From positions 1 to 21,294 of IMG/VR virus record IMGVR_UViG_3300042475_005064: 21,294 nt of DNA. One strand, 5' to 3'. Source of the stretch: a virus. Each line of letters starts with the position of its first letter. Position 1 is the stretch's first letter. Below, piece after piece: positions 6,366 through 13,357 of this stretch. The notes beneath the pieces are model-generated. The model searched no databases, had not been told where the DNA came from, and worked only from the letters and a program-made list of their open reading frames with translations. The translations under genes and the position numbers were made by a program.

Positions 6366-6959
6366 TTATAACAGTTTCGTCCAGGGATCTACTGATTCTT
6401 GGACGTTTTCTTTTTTAGGTATTGTCGGTGTCTGCGGTTTAGGCATTGCCGGCATCTGCATGAGGATGCTTTGCATGGTTGCTACCTGCTGTTTGAGAGT
6501 CGTATTTTCAGCAACTAACGCCTCCGCTTGATTGCGTGCCCACGCTGTGGCGTTTGCCGTGAGCTGATCGAGTACATTTTCTGGATGCGGGAACTTGTAG
6601 AAAGTCCCCCCTTCCGTCAGCACCTTCTGCCCGCCTTGGTTTTCGGCCAGCGATTCCAGAAAAGTCTCGATTCGCTCTAGGTCTACGCCTGTTTCAAATG
6701 CGAGCTCTTGGGGGACAAGCATCCCCATGTTTTTCGCGTAGAGCGCTGTAAATTTTTGAGCTACTCGTAAGCTCTCTGCTCGATCTTCTTTTTCTTTTCG
6801 TGTTAGTTCGCTTGCTGACGCAGCTCCGGCCAACAATCCGCCAGCGGCCGCAACCGCCGTGGATAGATGAGCAGGCTGAACCAGGGCGACGGTAAAGGTT
6901 AGTACACCGCCGAACAGCAAGGTTGCGCCGTTAAGCAGACTCGACGGGGAGTTGATCAT
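6366..6959 (-). CDS. two-helix membrane protein with C-terminal coil
   Basis: About 197 residues from ATG at 6959. A GTG at 6989 would add ten residues; the ATG gives a 29-base overlap with the primase gene and is preferred. Two hydrophobic helices are visible at about residues 8-27 (LLNGATLLFGGVLTFTVALV) and 33-50 (AVAAAGGLLAGAAS), followed by a charged cytoplasmic-type domain with possible HTH-like helices (LVPQELAFETGVDLERIETF). A helical stretch (AWARNQAEALVAENTTLKQQ) and a Met/Pro-rich tail (MQMPAMPKPQTPTIP) follow. It is co-oriented with and overlaps the primase-helicase, so a role in anchoring replication at the membrane can be imagined, but no homology is recognised. Confidence 0.72.
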   Translation of the reverse strand: MINSPSSLLNGATLLFGGVLTFTVALVQPAHLSTAVAAAGGLLAGAASASELTRKEKEDRAESLRVAQKFTALYAKNMGMLVPQELAFETGVDLERIETFLESLAENQGGQKVLTEGGTFYKFPHPENVLDQLTANATAWARNQAEALVAENTTLKQQVATMQSILMQMPAMPKPQTPTIPKKENVQESVDPWTKLL

Positions 6960-9699
6960 GCGCTTCAAAAGCCGGTTTCCAGAGAACACTGTCAGGGTTA
7001 GAGGCCCACTCGACCGGAGACGGTAGGCGGTTTGAACCGGCCGCCGCTCGGTCAGTCGAGGGGTCGTACGGCTTCAATCGTAGTCCGGTGAACACGGCTT
7101 TGCCATTCACAAACTTAGGTCCAACACCTTCAACTTTTAGCACGTTCCTAATAGTCTCCTTGAGTCGATCGACGAAGCGAGGTTTAGCTGAATGCTTGTA
7201 TCCGTTTGACTTACAGAAATTGACATAGCTCGCATACAGTTCTGCATATGCGTTTTTGACGAACATACCTTTTTCCGCTTCGTCTGTGTTCGGCCTGAAA
7301 GCACCAGCCCCGATCAACGCGTTGCTATTAGGTGCGTACATCGTGCACTCCGCCAGCCACGCTACGTAGGGATTGTTAAAGATCAATGCTTCTAGGTTGG
7401 TCGCGTTAAGTGAGGGCACGTGCTTAACGGGGTTGGCTAGCACGTCCCGCATTTCGTCGAAGGGCATGTCGAGAGCCCATGAGACCACACCGCTAAGCTC
7501 GGGAACTAGGTCGCCTTCCAGTCGATCCGCGTAAATGTTCAGCAGATCTCGCCGTTGGGAGGGCGGCACTACTTTGTCCATGATGATCGTCAGTCGACGA
7601 CGCTCCAGACCGCTGCTGATGTCGGAGGAACTGATGTGCTCGTTAGAAGCGATACATACTAATACCTCGGGTTTGAAGTTTATTACTTCTTTTCCGTACT
7701 TACGCTCTGCTCTTAAGGTATCTGATGCGGATGTAATTTTTTTAAGAACGTCTAAGCGCTTGTTGAAGTTAGCTTCGTCTGTAAGCAGCAGAAGCTTCTT
7801 ACCGATCAGGTTATAGCATTCAAACTTGTTGGTTTCGATTGTTTCCAGGTTGCTGGTGTGCGTGCCGGAGAACCCAGCCAGCGCGATCAGGAGCTGCTGC
7901 ATTGTCGATTTGCCGGTTCCGCCCGGACCCACTAGATGCAGGAAACGCTCGCCCGTCGTGTAGCCGGTCAGAAGCGCACGGCAGAATGCCCGGATGATGA
8001 TTTTCTTGTCTTGCCCAATGCAGGAATCCAGCCACGCGTGGAAATTCGGGCACTGGGCAGCTTTGTCATACGGGAATGCGAGCTTGCTGCGAAGGTAGAG
8101 TTCCTTCTGGCAACCTTCTTGGAACCCCATCGAGTCCCCGTTTAGCACACCGTTTTTAAACGGGATCTTGCCTTTGCTGCTGCTCCAGATGGATACCCGA
8201 CCGCCGTTAACGGACTTAAGTAGTTTGCCCTTCAGAATCTGAAAAACTGAGCTAACGGTTGATGCGCTGTAACGCGGCATCACGCCCGCGGTCACAAAAG
8301 TATCCAGTGTTTTTATAATTCGTCTTTTGATGTGCTGTTCGTCCTGTACGTACCAGATACCCTCGTCTAAGTCGTACGTGAAGAACTCGTCCAGAGATGA
8401 ATCAAATAGAAATTCGTTACCGTAGTTATTTACGATGATGTCTGCGACATCGTTCTCGGAGAACTGACGATTTCCTTGCTGCAGCTGCACCAGCTGAGCT
8501 GGAGTTGACGGCGTGGAAGCCATGGGATCTGGGGGTGTTGATGTTGGTGTTGATGTTGCTGTCGGCTTCGCATCCATCTCTCGAACGAGATCGTCGAAAG
8601 TCAGGACGGAGTTAGTCGGCTTGGGCTTCTTTGACGCAATTTCTGTACGTACTTTTTCCGTACAGGTGGTCTCAAAGATTTCTCGATGGGTGCTCTTGAG
8701 TCTTTTCCATGCAGCTAGAGACCTGTCCTCTGATGCCATGACCACGGCGGGCTGCAGAGCGTCTGGATCTGTGATGCTGTTCAGGATCCGATTAAATTTG
8801 CCATCCAGCACAGGGTCGTATTCGTAGATATTCTCGAACACCCGGTGTGCGATTGTCAAGGGGGGTTCGCGTGTTGCAATCCCCTGAGCGTTCAGCCAGT
8901 TGCTCCAGCCGATGATCTCCTTCAGGGCTATCGCCAAGGCGAAGGAGCGATCCTCCACTTCCTCGCCGTCCAGCATCGACCTGACTGTTCCGCTTACTAA
9001 GCGCTCTAGGTCGACTCCTTCTGGAGACTGTTGAGTGCTCAGGTGCTGCTCCGCGTCTCTCGCGGTCTCTTCCGGCGGAGGCAGCGTGGCGTAGACCGCA
9101 TAAGCTTCGTCAATTTTTGAAGCCGGTATGAATCTATCTGTGACTACCAGTAAGCTAGAAGTTCCCTTTCCGCCGTAAAATAAATTGACGGCTTGGGTAG
9201 CACGTCGGTCTGATCCTGGTATTTGCTGCGCAATATGCCTGGTGAACCACTGGTAGAAGCCAGCATCAATAATTGGCTTCTCTAAACCAAACACCAGTCG
9301 GAATCTGGGCCACGTCTCTGTGTGAGACGGAGATAAATAAGCAAGACTCAGATATTTGTCACATATATCCAGCTCTAGTGCTTGAGCTACGTCCAGTTCT
9401 TGTTTTTGTATCTTGTTGCCGTCTTTATCTTTCCCGTCTGCTTGGTTGTCAATGTCGATGATTATGACACCGGCTTTGATTGCGCCCGTGTTTCCTTCAC
9501 GTCTTCGTCCATCGACCAGATGCCAGGCACATAAACCAGCCTGCTGCGTGGTGACAGCGTCGGCTAGAGCCGCAATGTCCTTCTCTTGGGGAAGCCAATT
9601 GTTGTTGAAAGCGGCAAAGTTGCCTCCTGCCGCAATCTTACCCGTCGCAGGGTTGACGTACTCAGAGACTGCGTAGTTGATCGAGAAGAAAAAGTCCAT
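6931..9699 (-). CDS. AEP-type primase fused to D5-like SF3 helicase
   Basis: Replicative primase-helicase of 922 residues. The N-terminal 230 residues resemble archaeo-eukaryotic-type primases: IDID at 81-84 (metal aspartates D82, D84), a SxH-type motif SPSHT at 123-127 and PRFRLVF after it. A Ser/Thr/Pro linker occupies about 378-402. The C-terminal half is a superfamily 3 helicase: Walker A GPGGTGKS at 591-598, Walker B LLLLTDEAN at 636-644, sensor ASNE at 684-687 with N686, and an arginine-finger region GLERRR near 697-702. The D5_N-like region lies before Walker A. ATG start with a strong AGGAG site three bases upstream. It would prime and unwind DNA ahead of the family A polymerase encoded 7 kb away on the same strand. 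Confidence 0.92.
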   Translation of the reverse strand: MDFFFSINYAVSEYVNPATGKIAAGGNFAAFNNNWLPQEKDIAALADAVTTQQAGLCAWHLVDGRRREGNTGAIKAGVIIIDIDNQADGKDKDGNKIQKQELDVAQALELDICDKYLSLAYLSPSHTETWPRFRLVFGLEKPIIDAGFYQWFTRHIAQQIPGSDRRATQAVNLFYGGKGTSSLLVVTDRFIPASKIDEAYAVYATLPPPEETARDAEQHLSTQQSPEGVDLERLVSGTVRSMLDGEEVEDRSFALAIALKEIIGWSNWLNAQGIATREPPLTIAHRVFENIYEYDPVLDGKFNRILNSITDPDALQPAVVMASEDRSLAAWKRLKSTHREIFETTCTEKVRTEIASKKPKPTNSVLTFDDLVREMDAKPTATSTPTSTPPDPMASTPSTPAQLVQLQQGNRQFSENDVADIIVNNYGNEFLFDSSLDEFFTYDLDEGIWYVQDEQHIKRRIIKTLDTFVTAGVMPRYSASTVSSVFQILKGKLLKSVNGGRVSIWSSSKGKIPFKNGVLNGDSMGFQEGCQKELYLRSKLAFPYDKAAQCPNFHAWLDSCIGQDKKIIIRAFCRALLTGYTTGERFLHLVGPGGTGKSTMQQLLIALAGFSGTHTSNLETIETNKFECYNLIGKKLLLLTDEANFNKRLDVLKKITSASDTLRAERKYGKEVINFKPEVLVCIASNEHISSSDISSGLERRRLTIIMDKVVPPSQRRDLLNIYADRLEGDLVPELSGVVSWALDMPFDEMRDVLANPVKHVPSLNATNLEALIFNNPYVAWLAECTMYAPNSNALIGAGAFRPNTDEAEKGMFVKNAYAELYASYVNFCKSNGYKHSAKPRFVDRLKETIRNVLKVEGVGPKFVNGKAVFTGLRLKPYDPSTDRAAAGSNRLPSPVEWASNPDSVLWKPAFEAHDQLPVESA

Positions 9700-9704
9700 G
9701 GTCT

Positions 9705-9716
9705 CCTGACGTCAGG
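9705..9716. promoter_or_regulatory. perfect palindrome CCTGACGTCAGG over the primase ribosome binding site
   Basis: Twelve-base perfect inverted repeat. On the minus strand it overlaps the AGGAG ribosome binding site of the primase-helicase gene, so a protein bound to DNA or a short RNA fold here could limit expression. The inner TGACGTCA occurs once more, at 11561-11568 before nblA. An operator role is inference. Confidence 0.3.
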
Positions 9717-9772
9717 TCATTCTGCCATGAAACCCCTTGCGGCGCAGTGGAAGGCGCCCTTAAGAAGGTGTT

Positions 9773-10549
9773 TCACTTGTTGACAGATTCATAAAATTGC
9801 CGCAGGACCTGCAGCCATTGTTCGATATGTTTTTCGACTTGAGCCCTGCTGAAAGTGAAAACTTGAACAGGATATTCCGGTAATGGCGTCGACACGATTA
9901 TCTGAGTTTTGTCTACTTTTAGGTCCAGACAAGTTTCAGCTGCCAGTGTGTATGCAGCTAATTGTAGTTGTGTTTTCTTTAACTTAAACACTCCGCTTGT
10001 TAAGGCTTTTTTGACATTATCTGGAAGGTTATCTTTAGCTTTTGGGAAGTTAGCTGAATAAGGACCTACTGAAGTTTTAAAGTCTCCCAGTATTATTTCT
10101 CCGTTTACATCCCTGTAGATAATGTCGCAACAACCGGCATATCCGTGCCCCGTACTCTCGTTGTAATAATGGATTCTGCCTACACCGTCCTCTCCGACGT
10201 ACCGAGACCATTGCGGCTGGTTGTACGGTTTTTCGCTCCAGAGGACAGTTCCTTCGTTTAGCAGATCGTCCAGTTTTTCTGGCATACCCTTCCAGTATGC
10301 GAGAACGTCATCTCCAGGGTGGACGGCAAGCCCCCTGATGTAATTCTCTACCGCGTTGTGAATAAATGAACCTCTTGCAGCTGCGTTTTCTAGCGCACCA
10401 GGATTCATTAGATTCCAGTGCGCTAGTTTTTTCCGCGTTTCCTCGGTTTGCGTGGCCGAGAGGACACTCGTAACAGATGGAAGAGGTTTGGGTACTCCTG
10501 CGCAGTTGTAGTGCCGTAAACCGTTTAGAGTAACTCGTGTTTGGGACAC
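9773..10549 (-). CDS. PD-(D/E)XK exonuclease, RecB/Cas4-like
   Basis: 258 residues, GTG start. The nuclease core is clear: H64 in ARGSFIHNAVENY, D142 in GYAGCCDIIY, D156 and K158 in EIILGDFKTS, and the helix KKTQLQLAAYTLA (Q194). This H...D...D-x-K...QLxxY order is that of RecB-family and Cas4-like exonucleases. C-terminal Cys residues of the Fe-S cluster found in true Cas4 are not evident, so 'RecB-like' is the safer name. In phages such enzymes make 3' single-stranded ends for recombination or process replication intermediates. It lies between the primase-helicase and the acidic-tail protein on the same strand. Confidence 0.88.
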   Translation of the reverse strand: MSQTRVTLNGLRHYNCAGVPKPLPSVTSVLSATQTEETRKKLAHWNLMNPGALENAAARGSFIHNAVENYIRGLAVHPGDDVLAYWKGMPEKLDDLLNEGTVLWSEKPYNQPQWSRYVGEDGVGRIHYYNESTGHGYAGCCDIIYRDVNGEIILGDFKTSVGPYSANFPKAKDNLPDNVKKALTSGVFKLKKTQLQLAAYTLAAETCLDLKVDKTQIIVSTPLPEYPVQVFTFSRAQVEKHIEQWLQVLRQFYESVNK

Positions 10550-10587
10550 ACTTTCGTGTCGATTAACCTTTAGTTTACTATTTGAAG

Positions 10588-10953
10588 TCAGAACGACATC
10601 TGAAATGGTCGAGAGTCTGTATCTTCATCATCGTCGTCATCTTCTTCGTCGTTTCCCACACTGTCTTCATCTTCGTCGGAATCCAAAAAGAATTCAGATT
10701 TTTGGTAGTCGAAGTCGCGGTTGTGGCTGCTCAGCTCTTCGGCGAGGCAAAGACCTGCGCAATAAGAGTCGGTAATAATCTCCGCGCACTCAGCGGCAGA
10801 TCTAGCGGTTCCCTCCGGTGAGACACACTCCTGGAGAAGTTGGTCGGACACCAGTAGGGCTGTGACTTTTTCGAGAAGTGTATTTGTTTTTGTGAGTTGA
10901 TCCAGAACATCGCGTTGGAACTTGTCAAATTTTTGCCGCCGAGTCATTGTCAT
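10588..10953 (-). CDS. small protein with coiled N-terminus and extreme acidic tail
   Basis: 121 residues from the ATG at 10953, which forms an ATGA overlap with the stop of the gene upstream; a longer frame to 11022 exists but would run inside that gene. Residues about 5-40 are helical (FDKFQRDVLDQLTKTNTLLE). From about residue 90 the chain is almost only Asp/Glu (DSDEDEDS, then NDEEDDDDDEDTDS) and ends RPFQMSF. An acidic tail ending in Phe is characteristic of bacterial SSB and phage T7 gp2.5, where it recruits replication proteins; here no OB fold accompanies it. It could be a partner-recruiting adaptor, a DNA mimic or an SSB-tail competitor. Function inferred only from composition and place between a nuclease and a methyltransferase-like gene. 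Confidence 0.75.
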   Translation of the reverse strand: MTMTRRQKFDKFQRDVLDQLTKTNTLLEKVTALLVSDQLLQECVSPEGTARSAAECAEIITDSYCAGLCLAEELSSHNRDFDYQKSEFFLDSDEDEDSVGNDEEDDDDDEDTDSRPFQMSF

Positions 10954-11492
10954 GTTAAAGAAGGCAGAGGGTCTACACGATCCCAGTCCAGACCAAAGGT
11001 TATCTGAGTTCCGTCGTGCCACTGCTCGGGGCGTTGGAAGACAAACCAGCAGCTGGTGACGGAATCCCGCGTGGAACCAATGGCGCGAAATTTGGGACGC
11101 GGATTAAGGACAATCATATTGCTGATCTTGTTTGCTAACAGAAAGCTTTTACGTTTGGCTACTGGTTCTATGAACGACAGTCGGTCTAGTACAGCTATGC
11201 CTTGTGTTGCAATTTGGATGCCGTATTCAAGTATATACTCTGTGTAGTCTCCTAAGCCTGTTGTTGCTGCTATGACCCAATCAAACTTTTTCTCTTTCTG
11301 ACCGACCCACCAGACGGGATCCATTAAGTTTGTTTCATCCTTGTTTTCAACGACGTTAAAGTTATGACGTCGCAGTTGGTCACTCAGTATCGACAATGGA
11401 TCAAATGGGACTAAGACTGAGCCTGTGATAAAACTGTGTTTTATGAGCGCGTGGGTGACCCCGTTTGGGAGTTGATAAAAAGAATCTGCCAT
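10950..11492 (-). CDS. degenerate SAM-methyltransferase-like protein
   Basis: 180 residues. The order of parts fits the phage N6-adenine/Rossmann methyltransferase type: N-terminal LPNGVTHALIKH, a strand where motif I should be (SVLVPFDPLS, residues 25-34), FDWVIAATTGLG (70-81) where the catalytic (D/N)PP(Y/F) should be, then AVLDRLSFIEPVAKRKSFL (100-118) and a closing VTSCWFVFQRPE strand. The glycine-rich SAM loop and the NPPY motif are both absent, so it is probably not a catalytic methyltransferase. It may have become a binding or structural protein, or be a family I misplace. It is coupled by ATGA overlap to the acidic-tail protein and diverges from nblA. Confidence 0.65.
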   Translation of the reverse strand: MADSFYQLPNGVTHALIKHSFITGSVLVPFDPLSILSDQLRRHNFNVVENKDETNLMDPVWWVGQKEKKFDWVIAATTGLGDYTEYILEYGIQIATQGIAVLDRLSFIEPVAKRKSFLLANKISNMIVLNPRPKFRAIGSTRDSVTSCWFVFQRPEQWHDGTQITFGLDWDRVDPLPSLT

Positions 11493-11584
11493 TGGTCGGG
11501 TTGTAGGACTGTCAGAGTTTAACCAAAATTTCCGGTCTACCCGGTAAATGCTGCCTATTATGACGTCAGTGCATTCTGTAGATT
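11493..11584. promoter_or_regulatory. divergent promoter region before nblA
   Basis: A 92-base gap between a minus-strand gene and nblA. TATTAT at 11556-11561 is a fair -10 box for nblA, 23 bases before its ATG; on the other strand the overlapping CATAAT is a -10 candidate for the methyltransferase-like gene. TGACGTCA (11561-11568) overlaps the -10 and could be an operator. CCGG-TCTAC-CCGG at 11532-11544 is a small inverted repeat. No good -35 was found. Confidence 0.35.
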
Positions 11585-11833
11585 ATGTTAAATCTGGAAT
11601 GGCTGAACACGGAACAAGAGTTTTTACATAAGCGAGTTTGCGGAGATTTTGCCAAGCTCGACCGAGAACAAATGAAAGATGTTTTTGAATCGGTGCATAA
11701 ACAGTATTTAATCAGGAACAGCTTGTTTTCTCGTTTGGCCTCTTGGTGCGCCCGCAACGGAGTGGTCTTGCCTGCCTTTGAGGAGTTGCTTTCCCCGAAA
11801 GAAGTTCAGCATCCGACTCCCTTGGAGGAATAA
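11585..11833 (+). CDS. nblA: NblA-like phycobilisome degradation protein
   Basis: 82 residues. The core fits the NblA family: LNTEQEFLHKRV near residue 7, then LDREQMKDVFESVHKQYLIR and NSLFSRLASW, matching the family's 'L-x-x-EQ-F ... (M/L)SREQ ... L..LY.Q.M.RENLY..L' pattern of two helices. Cellular NblA is about 55-65 residues; this copy has about 20 extra residues at the C-terminus (ending PTPLEE). NblA binds phycobiliproteins and hands them to Clp protease, dismantling the light-harvesting antenna. Phage copies are known in freshwater cyanophages. It is the only plus-strand gene in a 15-kb block of minus-strand genes, with its own putative promoter and hairpin terminator. Identity rests on pattern recognition without a profile search. 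Confidence 0.8.
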   Translation: MLNLEWLNTEQEFLHKRVCGDFAKLDREQMKDVFESVHKQYLIRNSLFSRLASWCARNGVVLPAFEELLSPKEVQHPTPLEE

Positions 11834-11835
11834 AA

Positions 11836-11857
11836 AAAGCGGTCGTGAGACCGCTTT
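11836..11857. terminator. bidirectional rho-independent terminator
   Basis: Nine-base-pair perfect stem AAAGCGGTC / GACCGCTTT with a GTGA tetraloop. On the minus strand the stem runs into seven T residues, a strong terminator for any transcript passing from the gene that ends at 11884. On the plus strand it follows the nblA stop by two bases and has only TTTG, a weaker terminator. Confidence 0.85.
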
Positions 11858-11883
11858 GTACCTTGGCTTTCCTTAACGTTAGC

Positions 11884-12699
11884 TCAAAAGTCGATACCTA
11901 GAGCTTTTGCTTGTTCCGCCGTAAGTTCGATTGGTTTTTTCGCCTTCGCACTAGGTGGTTCGTTCTCGACTTTTTCGTCCGCTTCCGCAGACTTCAGAGC
12001 CTTTGCTGGCCCTGCGCTAGCGAATGAACGTTCCGGGGGCGCGCCTCGCTCGGCAGCAAATCGAGCTTTGATCTCAGTGTGATCTGCACCCAAGGGCAAT
12101 TCGACCAAATCTGAGCCGGGGATGTGGGACTTGAGTGCCGATGCACACAGAGTGCCTCCCTTGTCGACAAGCCAACTGTTAACGTCTTCAATCAATTTGA
12201 TTTCCTCCTCGTTCGCCGGCGGTCTGTCGGAAAATTCGAGAGCATTAAAATTGATCTTCGCGCCATCGGCGCCGGTCATTGGATCCCGCTCATTAAAGCT
12301 GCGAGTCACGAATTTCGTCGTGGTGATCACCGACGCGCAGTTGATTCGATTGTTGTAGAGCGTCTGGAAGTAACTGATGAAGTTCTTCTGAGAAGACTTG
12401 CCTGAAATCATCGAAGTCGTTACGCAACGCGGAGGCAACAACCTGTGATTTGGGCTGACTCCGATGTAAGCAATGCGCAGAAATTCTTCTTGGTTGCGCA
12501 TACCTAGGTTGCCGAAGTAAGGAGTAAATCCCACCAGGACAAACTCAATAGGGATTCCGTTGTCGTTCCTATCAACAATCGCAGAGTCTGGGTCGACATC
12601 AGATTTCCAACGTCGAGCCTGTAGATCTATTCGAAGTGTGTGCGGCGGTACATTACACAGAATTTCGTCTTGGGAGAATTGACCAGCAATGAAAACCAT
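11884..12699 (-). CDS. hypothetical protein, 271 residues, replication region
   Basis: No family named with confidence. The first 140 residues look like a compact mixed alpha/beta domain (HTLRIDLQARRWKSDVDPDS, EFVLVGFTPYFGNLG, FLRIAYIGVSPNHRLLPPRC). From about residue 205 it becomes a disordered, charged region with Ala/Glu/Lys, and it ends in a short helix PIELTAEQAKALGIDF. A terminal IDF after a flexible tail recalls replication proteins with C-terminal recruiting peptides, and the next gene upstream ends similarly. It is 13 bases downstream of the SSB-like gene and ends 27 bases before the bidirectional terminator, so it is the last gene of its transcript. A single-strand-binding or recombination accessory role is a guess from context. 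Confidence 0.65.
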   Translation of the reverse strand: MVFIAGQFSQDEILCNVPPHTLRIDLQARRWKSDVDPDSAIVDRNDNGIPIEFVLVGFTPYFGNLGMRNQEEFLRIAYIGVSPNHRLLPPRCVTTSMISGKSSQKNFISYFQTLYNNRINCASVITTTKFVTRSFNERDPMTGADGAKINFNALEFSDRPPANEEEIKLIEDVNSWLVDKGGTLCASALKSHIPGSDLVELPLGADHTEIKARFAAERGAPPERSFASAGPAKALKSAEADEKVENEPPSAKAKKPIELTAEQAKALGIDF

Positions 12700-12712
12700 G
12701 GTTAGTACTTAA

Positions 12713-13357
12713 TCAGAGGGAGAAGTCAATAGAACCGATAGCAGCAGCAGCTACTTTACCTTTTTCAGGGTCGACAGCTTTTTTTGGAGCTTGTTTAGAG
12801 GACTTGGGGAGGTAGAGGATCTTATCTACAGTGTAGTTGAGATAATTCCTATCATCCTTTTCACTTGTTGAGACCTTGCCTACTGCGATAGTAGGTGTGC
12901 CCGGTGCGAGTTCAGAGAGCTGTTTAGACAGTTCACCCCATGCTGTCATCTTGAACCAAGCTGTTTCGTTTTCTTCCGTTTGCCATGCAAGTGAACGATT
13001 AGTTACCGTCGTATCTGAAAGTTCTACTTCATCGGCTTTAGGGCCGAGACCGCCCGTCGCCATGAAAACGTTGATGGCGAGGAGATCTTCGAAGTTATCT
13101 TCTGTCACAATCAACATGGGTTGCATTTTCAGCACACCGTCAATTGTTGGTTTAGTAGGTCCGAGTGCGAGAACGGTTTGTCCTACTTCGAGTTTTTTAA
13201 GTAGTTTTCCTACATAGTGACTTGCTTGTTGGAGGAGTTGAAATTTTGTTTCGACTCTTTTGTCATTTGACGGAAGGGATTCGGCTAGAACGTTCACGAT
13301 GCCGTCGTTATCATCCGCTGCGGCGGTGATTTTCAGGCCCATTAGAAACAGATTCAT
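12713..13357 (-). CDS. SSB-like protein with two tandem OB folds
   Basis: 214 residues. Residues 95-184 fit a single-stranded-DNA-binding OB fold: INVFMATGGLGPKADEVEL, then TAWFKMTAWGELSKQLSEL, then APGTPTIAVGKVSTSEKDDR and YLNYTVDKILYL. Residues 1-90 read as a second, more diverged copy: NLFLMGLKITAAADD, KFQLLQQASHYVGKLLKKL, EVGQTVLALGP and KMQPMLIVTED in the same order. A Lys-rich linker follows and the end is IGSIDFSL, an SSB-like hydrophobic tip without much acidity. The ATG at 13357 is preferred over the ATG at 13342 because it keeps the first strand of OB fold 1. It overlaps the upstream regulator gene by 47 bases and precedes the 271-residue gene by 13. Confidence 0.72.
   Translation of the reverse strand: MNLFLMGLKITAAADDNDGIVNVLAESLPSNDKRVETKFQLLQQASHYVGKLLKKLEVGQTVLALGPTKPTIDGVLKMQPMLIVTEDNFEDLLAINVFMATGGLGPKADEVELSDTTVTNRSLAWQTEENETAWFKMTAWGELSKQLSELAPGTPTIAVGKVSTSEKDDRNYLNYTVDKILYLPKSSKQAPKKAVDPEKGKVAAAAIGSIDFSL

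Noticed and set aside
7013-7070. tRNA-like GC-rich patch (ttgaaccggcc…ctcggtcag)
   Set aside because: It lies within the coding region of the primase-helicase C-terminus and cannot be folded into a cloverleaf with proper arms by eye.
9773-10549. CRISPR adaptation gene cas4
   Set aside because: The nuclease is Cas4/RecB-like, but no repeat-spacer array or other cas gene is present, and the Fe-S cysteines of Cas4 are not evident; a phage recombination nuclease is more likely.
10954-11022. N-terminal extension of the acidic-tail protein
   Set aside because: It lies entirely inside the methyltransferase-like gene; the ATGA overlap at 10953 is the usual coupling arrangement.
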